Assembly (NCBI RefSeq): GCF_002165575.1
Contig: NZ_MXQF01000013.1
Coordinates: 1-64,000, forward strand
From: Pseudoalteromonas sp. A601
GTDB lineage: Bacteria; Pseudomonadota; Gammaproteobacteria; Enterobacterales; Alteromonadaceae
DNA: 64,000 bases
Direction of reading: 5' to 3'
The notes below the pieces were generated by a model, which had not been told where the DNA came from, did no database searches, and saw only the letters and a program-made list of their open reading frames with translations. Shown here in pieces: positions 55,348-64,000 of this stretch (the stretch's first letter is position 1; every line of letters begins with the position of its first letter). The translations under genes and the position numbers were made by a program.

Positions 55348-57456
55348 ATGATAAAAATACTCAAGATTATAGTAGTTGTAACGCTTTTGATGGGCAGCTT
55401 TTTTTCTATTGCTAATGAGGAGTGTTCTTCATGTCATAGCAAGGAGGTGTCTGATTGGCAGCAGTCTCACCATGCCGGCGCAATGGCGCAAGCCACGTCA
55501 GATAAAGTATTAGGTGACTTTAGTGGTGCAATTGTTGAACATTTTTCTCAAAAAGCATTGTTTTACACTAAAGATAATGAGTTTTTAATCGATTTAACTG
55601 AGAACAATACAAAGCAGACTTATAAAGTAAGCTATGTATTTGGTTTTACCCCACTTCAGCAATACCTTATTGAAGTAGAGCAGGGGAAATACCAAGTTTT
55701 TCCTTTCGCATGGGATAGCCGAGAGGCTAAAAAGGGTGGGCAGCGCTGGTATGCAAATTATGAAAACGAAGACGTAAAGCCTAATGATCGTCTGCATTGG
55801 TTACAGCCCTTACAAAATTGGAACGGGATGTGTGCAGATTGCCATTCCGATAATTTAAAGCGTAATTATGACGTAGAAAAAGATGTGTTTGATACGCACT
55901 TTTCAAACATAAATGTGGGATGTGCTTCTTGTCATGCTGATATATCTGAAGATCACAAAACAAACCCCTTAGCAAAGTCAAATAGAGTAAAACCCACAGA
56001 TACATCTGGTTGGAAAATAACAGGGAATAACAACATTGCTACTTGGCATGGTGAAGAGCGTGACAATAGCTTTATGGAAACATGTTATGCCTGTCATTCA
56101 TTACGCAGTCCACTTACAGATGGTTTTAACAACAAAAAAGGTTTTTTAGACCAGTTTAGTCCTTCTTTTTTAGAACCTAATTTGTATTACCCTGACGGAC
56201 AAATTAAAGAAGAAGTTTATGTATTTGGCTCTTTCAAACAAAGTAAAATGTATCAGGCAGGTGTAAATTGTGTTGATTGCCATGATAAACATACTATGAA
56301 AGTTAAATCGCAAACGAATGGCCTTTGTCTTCAATGTCACAAAAGTAGTGAATATAATGCGCCAAAGCATCATCGCCATAAAGAAACATCAGTGGGCAGT
56401 CAGTGCGTTAATTGTCATATGCCCACTAACCGCTATATGGGCGTGGACGATAGGCGAGACCATAGTTTTAAAATTCCTCGCCCTGATATTTCTATTGATT
56501 ATGATACACCTAATGCATGCACTCAGTGCCATGATGATAAAACTAACGAATGGGCTAAGAGCAGTTTAGAAAAGTGGCACGGTAAAGCTCCAGAACTGTC
56601 TAATAGTCAGCGTGCTATGTTAGAACTTCGATCAGCTAATAGGGTGCCCTTGAATATCCATTTAGAACTGATTAATGATATTTCATTGAGCGAAATAGAC
56701 AGAGCTAGCGCTATTACATATCTAGCGAATTCTGGCTCAGAATTAAATGATTCGACTATAACAAAGTGGGTAAACTCACCGTTACCTTTGATCAGGTTAG
56801 CCATAGCTAAAATAGGATATATGTTACCTGAGGTAGAGCGCCTAAAAAGTTATAGTGAATTATTAGGTGATAAATTTAAAGCTGTCCGAGTTGCTGCTGC
56901 ACAAAACTTAAGCCACTATAACAATCTATCAGATGAATTGAGCCACGCAATTGTTGAACTCGCGCAGTCTAATAAAATTAATTCATGGCGTGGAGAAGGC
57001 CACATCAATCAGAGCATGTTAGCACTCAATAAGCAGGATGTTAGCTCTGCAATTAATTCATTGCAAAAAGGCATTGCAGTAGATCCTTACTTCGCTCCTA
57101 ATTATATAAATTTATCTGATATATATTTCCGCCAAGGTTATGCCGACAAAGTGAATGAAGTACTTGAACAAGGATTAACAGCTTTACCTCGCTCGGCTGC
57201 GTTGAATTATGCAAACGGAATGGCGCAAATCAGGAGTAATAAAAAGGTCGAAGCGGTTAGTTACTTTAAAAGAGCAATGGAACTACAAAGTGATAATGTA
57301 CAGTATGCTTATTTATATTACCTTGCCTTAGATAATGCCGGTTTCACTTCAAAAGCGCTTAATGAATTAAAAAGTAATTTAAAAAATTATAATAACTCAG
57401 AACAGTTTATTGAGCTCAAATTTAGTTTTGAAAATAAACTAAGAAAGAGCGAATAA
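55348..57456 (+). CDS. Octaheme c-type cytochrome with HEAT/TPR C-terminus
   Basis: 702 residues with a Sec signal (cut near IANE). Eight CxxCH haem sites are seen: CSSCH, CADCH, CASCH, CYACH, CVDCH, CLQCH, CVNCH and CTQCH, over about residues 26-395, a cytochrome-c554-like region. The rest contains HEAT-like helices (about 420-540, IRLAIAKIGYMLPEVE.., VRVAAAQNLSHY) and three TPR units (about 560-690). Periplasmic. Multihaem/TPR proteins are known near sulfatases in marine bacteria but their function is unclear. Possible roles are electron acceptor for the GMC dehydrogenase downstream or redox partner of another periplasmic enzyme. It probably shares a transcript with the sulfatase 18 nt upstream. 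Confidence 0.88.
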   Translation: MIKILKIIVVVTLLMGSFFSIANEECSSCHSKEVSDWQQSHHAGAMAQATSDKVLGDFSGAIVEHFSQKALFYTKDNEFLIDLTENNTKQTYKVSYVFGFTPLQQYLIEVEQGKYQVFPFAWDSREAKKGGQRWYANYENEDVKPNDRLHWLQPLQNWNGMCADCHSDNLKRNYDVEKDVFDTHFSNINVGCASCHADISEDHKTNPLAKSNRVKPTDTSGWKITGNNNIATWHGEERDNSFMETCYACHSLRSPLTDGFNNKKGFLDQFSPSFLEPNLYYPDGQIKEEVYVFGSFKQSKMYQAGVNCVDCHDKHTMKVKSQTNGLCLQCHKSSEYNAPKHHRHKETSVGSQCVNCHMPTNRYMGVDDRRDHSFKIPRPDISIDYDTPNACTQCHDDKTNEWAKSSLEKWHGKAPELSNSQRAMLELRSANRVPLNIHLELINDISLSEIDRASAITYLANSGSELNDSTITKWVNSPLPLIRLAIAKIGYMLPEVERLKSYSELLGDKFKAVRVAAAQNLSHYNNLSDELSHAIVELAQSNKINSWRGEGHINQSMLALNKQDVSSAINSLQKGIAVDPYFAPNYINLSDIYFRQGYADKVNEVLEQGLTALPRSAALNYANGMAQIRSNKKVEAVSYFKRAMELQSDNVQYAYLYYLALDNAGFTSKALNELKSNLKNYNNSEQFIELKFSFENKLRKSE

Positions 57457-57919
57457 CATTACCTATCGACTGTGCGAAAAGATTGTTTTATCGGGGATGA
57501 CCTTAATTTCCAGATTTAGATGTTTCGCACAGCGCTATTTTAAACTAATAACTTTTCAATACTTGTTCTTCTATGCCCGGCTAGTTGGCTCTTTGATGTA
57601 TATGCCATGACTCGGCCTGTTAATTAAGTTGGTAACACCTCAGAAACTGTTAAATAAGTAAATAAATGCCCACATTTTTACTTGTCACTGCTTCTATAAA
57701 TATAATTGAAACAAGCATTTTAATGCTTTCGCATGTTTATTTTTGTTTGTAAATGATATCTATTGATCACTATTGATTTTTGTTATATTTACAGTTAACT
57801 AAAAATTAACTTTAAGGTCATTAGATTTTACATTGAGACAGTCGTAGAGAAATAAAGACAACATTAAGCACAACCGAGCCAACTCAGGCTTTTTAACACA
57901 ATTATAAATAGAGATAATC
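57457..57919. other. Intergenic region before the PL24 gene
   Basis: 463 bp, no gene. CTGTGCGAAA (57470-57479) and TTTCGCACAG (57523-57532) form a 10-bp inverted repeat with a 43-nt loop, perhaps a transcript end. An AT-rich segment at 57740-57830 with TTGATCACTATTGATT likely contains the lyase promoter. Confidence 0.45.
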
Positions 57920-60900
57920 ATGAAAAGTCACACAATAAAAAGTAAGCTTAAGCTTACATCGATACTATTTTTTAGTTCTGCATTAAGTGTAGCTGCCCAC
58001 GCTGAAGTAGAGTTAGAGCAGCAAGTTAAGATTTCAGATATAGGTTTGCATTTTGACGGCCAAGATTTAGATTTCAGCAGTGTTGATAGCCCTGATACGG
58101 GAGAGAAGTATGACTTCTTTTTTGGCCGGAATATATCAGCGCATGGTGATGCGGTAAAAACGTATAAAAACTATGTGTTTATGACTTGGTATCAGGGTGG
58201 AAAAGAAAAACGTAACGTAATGTTGAGCCGCTATAATACGTTAACAGGCACTTTAGCCACGATTGAATTTCCGCATCGTCATACGGGCTTTAGAGGAGAT
58301 CCTCTGGTTGGGGAGTCGCATAATACGATTGGGTTAGCCATAAGCCCTGTTAATGGCACAATTCACATGGTTTATGATATGCACGCCTATGACGATAACA
58401 ATCATGGTGGAAAATTTAAGGATGACTTTTTTCGTTACTCATTTAGTGAAACTGGTGTAGCTGATTTACCTGACGATCAATTTACATTGGATAAATTTGT
58501 TAAAGATACTAGTAGTGTCAGTCAAGGCCCAGACGATTATAAACATTTAACTATGACAGGAGATTTAGCGGATAAAGGCAACTTTGCACGTTTAACATAT
58601 CCTAAATTCTTCACTAATACTGATGGTACATTGTTACTTTATATGCGTTTAGGGGGTAATAATAATGGGGCTTATGTGTTTAATCGATATGACGCAGAGA
58701 CACAAAAGTGGTCCAGTTTCACTAAGTTTAATCATAACAATCAAAAAAGCTATGGCAATGCTTATAATTGGGGCCTATATGGCAACATGAAGTATGTTAA
58801 TGGCAAGCTGCGTGTTGGTTATCAACAACGCAGTAACGATAACGATGATAGGTACAAGTATCAAAATGGTGTTTTTTACGCTTATTCAGATCACCCTGAT
58901 GGAGCCGGCCAGTGGAAAAATCATCAGGGAGAACCCATGACTTGGCCATTGGTCAACTCAGATGAAATCAAAGTATTAGAACCTGGAGATTATATAGATC
59001 ATCAAGAAGCAAACTCAGTTTATATTGTTGGGAGCTTTGATTGGACAGTAACAAAAAAAGGAGATGTGCATTTTATAAGTAAAGTTCGCTCAACTGACAG
59101 AAACCGCCCTGACTATCAAGAAATATACTTACATTCATACAAGCCTGCTAGCGAAACTGAATTTATTACAACAACCGACTTTGTTGGTGCCAGTGAGATC
59201 TATACTGCTGGCGATAACATCTACATTATAGGTTTAAATAATGGCCGCCCTTACGTTGAGAAAGCAGAAGGTGGAACCAATAATTTTACGCGAGTATATG
59301 AAGCGACTGATGGTCCTGTATTCGATCACGGCACCATTTATATTAAAGATGGCAAAGTCTATTACTATTTGATGGAACGAGGCGCGGGTAATGCCTTACC
59401 ACTTCACTTGCAAATCATTGATTTAGATATTGAAGCTGATGCAAACGCACCTGTTGTGAATTTTCCGTCCACATCACTAACTGTAGAGGAAGGTTATAAT
59501 GAGTTATCTTTCAGCGTCTCTGCGACAAGTCCTGATGTTCAACGCACGATAAGTAAAGTTGATTTATATGTCGATGATACGTTTATTCGTTCAGATTCTG
59601 CTGCGCCCTTTGTTTGGGGCCATAAAAATAAACCCGCGGAACTATTAGGACTATTACCAGGTACTCACACTTTTAAGGCGGTTGCTACTGATAGTGAAGG
59701 CAATGTTGGCTCGTCTACCATGCAGTTAATTGTGCAATCGAATGGTCCTAAATTGAGCTTTCCTGAACCTAACTTAACGCTACAAGAAGGCTATGAGCAG
59801 CTTTCTATTACCTTGCAAGCGACAAGCCCAGTAACTGGTCGCAGTATAGACTCGGTGACTTTATATATTAATGGCGAACTTGTTCGTAAAGATAGCGCAG
59901 CGCCTTTTAATTTTGGCCATCAGTTAAGCCCTCATGAAACTGGTGCAATGGGCTGGTTGGACACTCATGAACCAAACCCATCACCTCTGGCGGTTGGCAC
60001 TCATACTTTCACAGCTGTGGCTATCGACAGCGAAGGAGATGAAGGCACCGCAACAATGATCTTAAAGATACAAGGCGAACCAAAACCTCCTATTGTAATG
60101 TTCCCTGAAGAATCGATAACTGTTTTTGCAGGTTATGAAAAATTGGGGGTGACAATTGCGGCAGAATCTCCTGAGGATGATCGAACTATTCAGTCCGTTA
60201 CGCTTTATGTAAACGGTGAGTTGGTGCGAACAGACACTAAACCTATATGGAATTTTGGTCACTCGTACGCCCCTTATGAGCTTGGCGCTATGGGATGGTT
60301 AGAACAACATGAGCCTAACCCTAATCCGCTTGGTGTTGGCCAGCATACAATTACAGCTGTGGCTGTTGATAGTGAAGGTCTTGAAGGAGAAGGTTCGATG
60401 ACGTTGATCGTCGAGGAAGTCCCTGCACCGAATGTTAATTTTGTTGAATCAGAGGTTAGTTTAAATGTTGGTTATGAGTCTTTATCGCTCTCAGTGCATA
60501 GTGAGTCTGTGGTAAATGGAGTTGATATAGAGCGTGTTGAGCTTTATGTTGATGATACGTTGGTTCGCGATCTTTGGCAGCCACCATTTACATGGGGTGG
60601 GGAAGAATACCCCGCTGAGTTACAGGGCCTACCAGCTGGTGTTCATGCTCTAAAAGCTGTAGCTACTGACAGTAATGGTAAATCATCACGGGTGGAAATG
60701 CCTCTTGTGGTTAAACCTTCGATCGTATCGGTGACTTCAGAGCATAGAGATTACTTGGCATCAAACCTGTTAGATGGTGATGTATCAGATGCGTCTAGCT
60801 GGCGTGCTGCTAAAAAGGGGACTCAATCTGTTGTGATTGATTTAGGGGAATCAAAAACCATAACAGGCACGCAACTTTGGTCAGAGCCTGGGCAGGATAT

Positions 60901-61141
60901 CAAATATCAGGTATCTGTTTCTGATTATCTAGACAGTGACTATAGCAAAGTTGCAAAACATAAGAGTAAATTTAAACATAAATGCAAACATAAGCATAAT
61001 CATAAATGTGAAAGTAAGTTCGATAATCAAAGCAATCAACCTACAGTTACATCATTTTATGCAGAAGGTCGATACGTTAAGTTAAAGGCTATAGATAAGT
61101 GGCCAAATATCAATGAATTTGAAGTGTTATTTCAACACTAG
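57920..61141 (+). CDS. PL24 ulvan lyase with four Ig-like repeats and discoidin-like end
   Basis: 1073 residues with a signal peptide (cut near AHA). Residues about 35-505 form a seven-bladed propeller lyase. H134, H155, Y227 and R243 have spacings 21 and 16 for the His and Tyr/Arg pairs, the same as His146, His167, Tyr243 and Arg259 that I recall for the PL24 enzyme LOR_107; GESHNTIGL and YDMHAY are characteristic. Four tandem ~100-residue Ig-like modules follow (about 512-935); the second and third carry an extra GAMGWL..HEPNP loop. The C-terminal discoidin-like domain (about 940-1073) contains a Lys/His-rich insert. PL24 cuts rhamnose-3-sulfate/glucuronate bonds. The long form matches the extended ulvan lyases of Alteromonadales. 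Confidence 0.88.
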   Translation: MKSHTIKSKLKLTSILFFSSALSVAAHAEVELEQQVKISDIGLHFDGQDLDFSSVDSPDTGEKYDFFFGRNISAHGDAVKTYKNYVFMTWYQGGKEKRNVMLSRYNTLTGTLATIEFPHRHTGFRGDPLVGESHNTIGLAISPVNGTIHMVYDMHAYDDNNHGGKFKDDFFRYSFSETGVADLPDDQFTLDKFVKDTSSVSQGPDDYKHLTMTGDLADKGNFARLTYPKFFTNTDGTLLLYMRLGGNNNGAYVFNRYDAETQKWSSFTKFNHNNQKSYGNAYNWGLYGNMKYVNGKLRVGYQQRSNDNDDRYKYQNGVFYAYSDHPDGAGQWKNHQGEPMTWPLVNSDEIKVLEPGDYIDHQEANSVYIVGSFDWTVTKKGDVHFISKVRSTDRNRPDYQEIYLHSYKPASETEFITTTDFVGASEIYTAGDNIYIIGLNNGRPYVEKAEGGTNNFTRVYEATDGPVFDHGTIYIKDGKVYYYLMERGAGNALPLHLQIIDLDIEADANAPVVNFPSTSLTVEEGYNELSFSVSATSPDVQRTISKVDLYVDDTFIRSDSAAPFVWGHKNKPAELLGLLPGTHTFKAVATDSEGNVGSSTMQLIVQSNGPKLSFPEPNLTLQEGYEQLSITLQATSPVTGRSIDSVTLYINGELVRKDSAAPFNFGHQLSPHETGAMGWLDTHEPNPSPLAVGTHTFTAVAIDSEGDEGTATMILKIQGEPKPPIVMFPEESITVFAGYEKLGVTIAAESPEDDRTIQSVTLYVNGELVRTDTKPIWNFGHSYAPYELGAMGWLEQHEPNPNPLGVGQHTITAVAVDSEGLEGEGSMTLIVEEVPAPNVNFVESEVSLNVGYESLSLSVHSESVVNGVDIERVELYVDDTLVRDLWQPPFTWGGEEYPAELQGLPAGVHALKAVATDSNGKSSRVEMPLVVKPSIVSVTSEHRDYLASNLLDGDVSDASSWRAAKKGTQSVVIDLGESKTITGTQLWSEPGQDIKYQVSVSDYLDSDYSKVAKHKSKFKHKCKHKHNHKCESKFDNQSNQPTVTSFYAEGRYVKLKAIDKWPNINEFEVLFQH

Positions 61142-61300
61142 TACTCACTCCTTCTAAAAAATACAGTTGCTCGTTATTCGGTGATACCTAGCGGGCGACT
61201 GACGCTTACAGAAATAGAGCTTCAAAGTAGAACAAAGCTGGTTTGACGTTAACATTTTGCTCATTTTGAATATTTAGGTTGCGCAAAATCGACTATATAT

Positions 61301-61317
61301 GCCAATATCAATCAAAA
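61301..61317 (+). promoter_or_regulatory. Candidate shared upstream motif
   Basis: GCCAATATCAATCAAAA, 37 bp before the DUF1080 start. Resembles GTCAATATCGCTCAATA (20833) and GTCAATATCAGTCATTG (33018), all upstream of ulvan-locus genes. In AT-rich DNA three matches may be chance. Confidence 0.3.
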
Positions 61318-61353
61318 TAAATCACACGCAATCATGTTATGGAGGCTACTTTG

Positions 61354-62046
61354 ATGCGCTTAAAGCTATTCTTGTTTGTTTTATTCTCGTTTTGTATCGG
61401 TGTTTGTAAGGCTGAGCAACGCGTTAATCTTCTTGATCCGCAGTTGAGTCAATTTGAGAATGTATATGCAGATGGTGATGCAAAATTTGTAGATGGCGAG
61501 TTACATTTATTATCAACCCAGAATTGGTTTTTAACGACGAAGCTACGTTATGACAATTTTATCCTTACGGTGGATATTAAAATGCCGCAAGTGAAAGAAT
61601 ACAGCAATTCCGGCGTTATTTTCAGAGGTCAAATTGAAGAAAATGACAAAGGTAAATTTGTTGTTGGCTATCAGGCGGAAATTGATCCGAGTGAGCGACG
61701 TTGGAGCGGCGGATTATTCGATCAAGGTCGCAGAAAGTGGCTTTATCCTTTACACCCTAAACGCAGTCATCGGGATGAAGATTTCATAAAAAGCTATTTA
61801 CCCCAGTGGTCAGAGCAACAAGCGAGTGCTTATAAACAGGGCGATTGGAATCATCTACGGATTGAGTGTAATGGTTCTACGTTAAAAATATTCCTCAATG
61901 GCGTGCTTACTACCCATGTTGAAGACACTAAAGATAAAGAAGGTGTGATAGGGCTGCAACACCACGGTAGCAAATTATATAAAGAAACTGGTCATAGCGA
62001 TAACGTTGTTAGGTTTAGAAATATCTTTATCGAAAAGTTAATTTAA
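61354..62046 (+). CDS. DUF1080 protein (3-keto-glycoside lyase/hydratase family)
   Basis: About 230 residues. ATG 61354 has GGAGG eight bases upstream; the earlier in-frame ATG 61339 overlaps that site. Signal peptide cut near CKA. The concanavalin-like DUF1080 fold is seen in FVDGELHLLSTQNWFLTTKLRYDNFILTVDIKM, SNSGVIFRGQI, GYQAEIDPSERRWSGGLFD and WNHLRIECNGSTLKIFLNG. The family (PF06439) contains enzymes that cleave 3-keto-glycosides or hydrate 3-keto-glycals. It is followed by GMC oxidoreductase and gluconate-2-dehydrogenase-subunit-3-like genes, the pair that makes 3-keto sugars in known pathways. Confidence 0.85.
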   Translation: MRLKLFLFVLFSFCIGVCKAEQRVNLLDPQLSQFENVYADGDAKFVDGELHLLSTQNWFLTTKLRYDNFILTVDIKMPQVKEYSNSGVIFRGQIEENDKGKFVVGYQAEIDPSERRWSGGLFDQGRRKWLYPLHPKRSHRDEDFIKSYLPQWSEQQASAYKQGDWNHLRIECNGSTLKIFLNGVLTTHVEDTKDKEGVIGLQHHGSKLYKETGHSDNVVRFRNIFIEKLI

Positions 62047-62089
62047 AAAACCAACTAAAAATAAAAACTATAAACATGAGGATGAGCAA

Positions 62090-63796
62090 ATGTATGACGT
62101 AATCGTTGTTGGTTCTGGTATAACTGGTGGTTGGGCTGCTAAAGAATTTTGTGAAAAAGGCTTTAAAACATTAGTCATTGAGCGTGGTAGGCACATCGAT
62201 CATCGCGGGGCTGAATATACAGATATGCAGGCACCTTGGCAGATAGAGAATCGTAATAAAGTCCCAGAACTTTTTGATGAAGAAGGTCGCTATGCGATGA
62301 TTGAGCGTAAAGGCTATTTTAAAAACGCAACAAAACAGTTTTTCATTGATGATAAAGAACACCCTATCTCTTATCCAAAAGAGAGCCCTTTTAAATGGAT
62401 TCGTGGTTATCAATTGGGCGGTCGCTCACTCACATGGGGTAGGCAGTCACTACGCTGGGGAGTTAAAGATTTTCAAGCAAATGCGAAAGATGGCAACGGA
62501 GTTCCTTGGCCTATTGGTTATGAAGATTTAGCCCCTTGGTATGATTACGTAGAGTCTTTTATCGGTGTATCGGCTAATAAAGATGGTTTGGATACGCTAC
62601 CTGATGGTGTGTTTCAGAAACCGTGGGAAATGAGTTGTGCTGAGAAATTTATCTCAGAAAACTTGAAGGAAGCATATTCGGATAGACGGTTGATTATTGG
62701 CCGTTCAGCTAACTTAACTGAGCCGACGAAAGAACAGATTGAACTAGGACGAGGGCAATGCCAAGCGCGTGCTTACTGTAACCGTGGGTGTACTTTTGGT
62801 GGCTATTTTAGCTCATTATCAGCGACATTACCCGCAGCTGAGCGTACCGGTAATTTAACAGTCGTTACCGATTCAATTGTTGAGTCAGTTAATTACGATG
62901 ACAAACTTGGTAAGGCAACTGGTGTAACGGTTATTGATGCGCACACGAAACAGAAACGTCAATATCGTGCAAAAGTCATATTTTTATGTGCCTCTGCGTT
63001 GGGGACGGTTCAAATTTTACTAAATTCTAAATCTAAGTCATTTCCAAATGGTATAGCTAATTCAAGTGAAGCTGTAGGTCATTACATTATGGATCATTTT
63101 TCCGGTGTATTAGCAAACGGTGAAGTACCTGGATTTGATGATAAGTTCTCGATAGGGCGCAGGCCAATTGCAACTTATATTCCTAATTATCGTCATGAGC
63201 AAAAAGATGGCGTCGATTTTGTCAGAGGGTTTGGTTTTCAGGGGACAGCTCAAAACCGCAGTAATACCGGCACTGCTGCAAGAAGAGTTGGCATTGGTGC
63301 GACAGTGAAAGATGAAAGTAATCAAGCTGGTCCTTGGCGGTTCCGAGCGATTATGTACGGCGAAATGCTACCAAACTATGATAATCACGCACGATTACAT
63401 CCAACGGATAAAGATCAATGGGGTATTCCAATATTGCATATTGATGCTCGTATTAGAGATAACGAGCGCAAGATGATTAAACAGGCAGCAAAAGACATTA
63501 AAGAAATTTTAACCGTTGGTGGGTGCGTTGATATCCAAGTGAATGAATTTCCTGAAAGCAAACCTATTTTTGTCGGCGATCGCGTACATGAAATGGGAGG
63601 AGCGTGTATGGGAGAAGACCCCAAAAATTCGGTATTGAACAAGTGGGCTCAAACTCATGATGTAAAAAACTTATTTGTTACTGACGGTGCTTGTATGTCT
63701 TCTTGCGCGACGCAAAATCCCTCTTTGACATATATGGCAATTACAGCTCGCGCTGCAGACTACGCAACTAAGTTAATCTCGCAAGGTCTTTTGTAA
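62090..63796 (+). CDS. GMC-family FAD oxidoreductase (sugar dehydrogenase large subunit)
   Basis: 568 residues. FAD dinucleotide motif VVGSGITGGWAAKEF starts at residue 6; QLGGRSLTWGRQSLRWG is the GMC substrate-binding region. The catalytic pair is likely H500 in VHEMGGACMG and N543 in CATQNPSLT. A cysteine-rich stretch (GQCQARAYCNRGCTFGG, about 223-240) is characteristic of membrane-linked gluconate/glucoside dehydrogenases. It has no signal peptide of its own, so it is probably exported by hitch-hiking on the Tat-signal small subunit encoded 10 nt downstream. It probably oxidises a sugar or glycoside at C3. Confidence 0.9.
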   Translation: MYDVIVVGSGITGGWAAKEFCEKGFKTLVIERGRHIDHRGAEYTDMQAPWQIENRNKVPELFDEEGRYAMIERKGYFKNATKQFFIDDKEHPISYPKESPFKWIRGYQLGGRSLTWGRQSLRWGVKDFQANAKDGNGVPWPIGYEDLAPWYDYVESFIGVSANKDGLDTLPDGVFQKPWEMSCAEKFISENLKEAYSDRRLIIGRSANLTEPTKEQIELGRGQCQARAYCNRGCTFGGYFSSLSATLPAAERTGNLTVVTDSIVESVNYDDKLGKATGVTVIDAHTKQKRQYRAKVIFLCASALGTVQILLNSKSKSFPNGIANSSEAVGHYIMDHFSGVLANGEVPGFDDKFSIGRRPIATYIPNYRHEQKDGVDFVRGFGFQGTAQNRSNTGTAARRVGIGATVKDESNQAGPWRFRAIMYGEMLPNYDNHARLHPTDKDQWGIPILHIDARIRDNERKMIKQAAKDIKEILTVGGCVDIQVNEFPESKPIFVGDRVHEMGGACMGEDPKNSVLNKWAQTHDVKNLFVTDGACMSSCATQNPSLTYMAITARAADYATKLISQGLL

Positions 63797-63806
63797 GGAG
63801 ACTTCA

Positions 63807-64000
63807 ATGTCTAATATTAATATCAGTCGACGTGTTTTTATTGGGGCGTCAATGTATTTAGTGGCAACACCTATATGGGCTTCTGTTTTTAATAGCGCTA
63901 ATGCGTTAGCTGTATTTACTGAAAGTGGTCAGTTTTTTACTGCTGATGAGTTAACTATTCTCACTGATATCGCAGAAATCATGATCCCAAGAACCAACCA
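63807..64000 (+). CDS. Gluconate 2-dehydrogenase subunit 3-like protein, partial
   Basis: Begins with ATG 63807; AAGGAG overlaps the stop of the upstream GMC gene, so the two are coupled. A twin-arginine signal (ISRRVFIGAS) is followed by FFTADELTILTDIAEIMIPR, the usual start of the gluconate-2-dehydrogenase subunit 3 family (PF13618). It continues beyond the window. In this family the small subunit brings the flavoprotein through the Tat pathway. Confidence 0.85.
   Translation, partial: MSNINISRRVFIGASMYLVATPIWASVFNSANALAVFTESGQFFTADELTILTDIAEIMIPRTN

Overview
The window is AT-rich DNA from a marine gammaproteobacterium, most likely an Alteromonadales close to Pseudoalteromonas. The reasons are gene content (ulvan-degrading enzymes of the types known from Pseudoalteromonas and Alteromonas, abundant lipoproteins, a FecI/FecR/TonB-receptor cassette) and base composition. 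A Rep_3-type initiator gene (9274-10341) lies between two fields of short iterons, and palindromes built like the parS2 centromere sites of Vibrio chromosome II (TTCCACANTGTGGAA) occur at four places. The replicon is therefore probably a secondary chromosome (chromid) or megaplasmid, and the window covers its origin. No rRNA, tRNA, CRISPR or insertion sequence was seen.

Layout. 170-1056: a short SDR oxidoreductase and a tiny lipoprotein. 1208-7446: an envelope-modification island. A phosphoglycerol-transferase-like protein, an EptA-type phosphoethanolamine transferase and DgkA form one operon, divergent from a PmrAB-like two-component system; two triple PmrA-type boxes lie between them. 7447-10470: origin region. 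10802-18339: ECF sigma factor, FecR, STN-type TonB receptor, and a convergent coiled-coil lipoprotein phosphoesterase. 18644-41963 and 49971-64000 (running off the window): a large ulvan-utilisation locus. 42212-49852: an accessory block between the two parts of that locus, with a VOC protein, a HipBA toxin-antitoxin pair, two unrelated tandem-repeat arrays, a three-gene XRE/winged-helix-like/SF2-helicase cassette and a frameshifted gene.

How the ulvan genes fit together. Four predicted lyases of different families (PL24, PL25, PL28-like and a heparinase-II/III-fold PL40/PL37-like enzyme) would cut ulvan next to uronic acids and leave 4,5-unsaturated uronyl ends. GH105 and GH88 would remove those ends, and a RpiB-fold isomerase resembling DhuI could channel the released keto-uronate. 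Four S1 sulfatases, two GH78 rhamnosidases and a GH43 xylosidase would take the remaining oligosaccharides to rhamnose and xylose. At the right edge a DUF1080 protein, a GMC flavoprotein and a Tat-exported gluconate-2-dehydrogenase subunit-3-like protein form what looks like a periplasmic 3-keto-glycoside module. An octaheme cytochrome with TPR repeats a few kilobases upstream is a possible electron acceptor. This oxidative branch inside an ulvan locus is the most interesting functional hypothesis here. No sugar transporter, sulfatase-maturing enzyme or obvious PUL regulator is present in the window.
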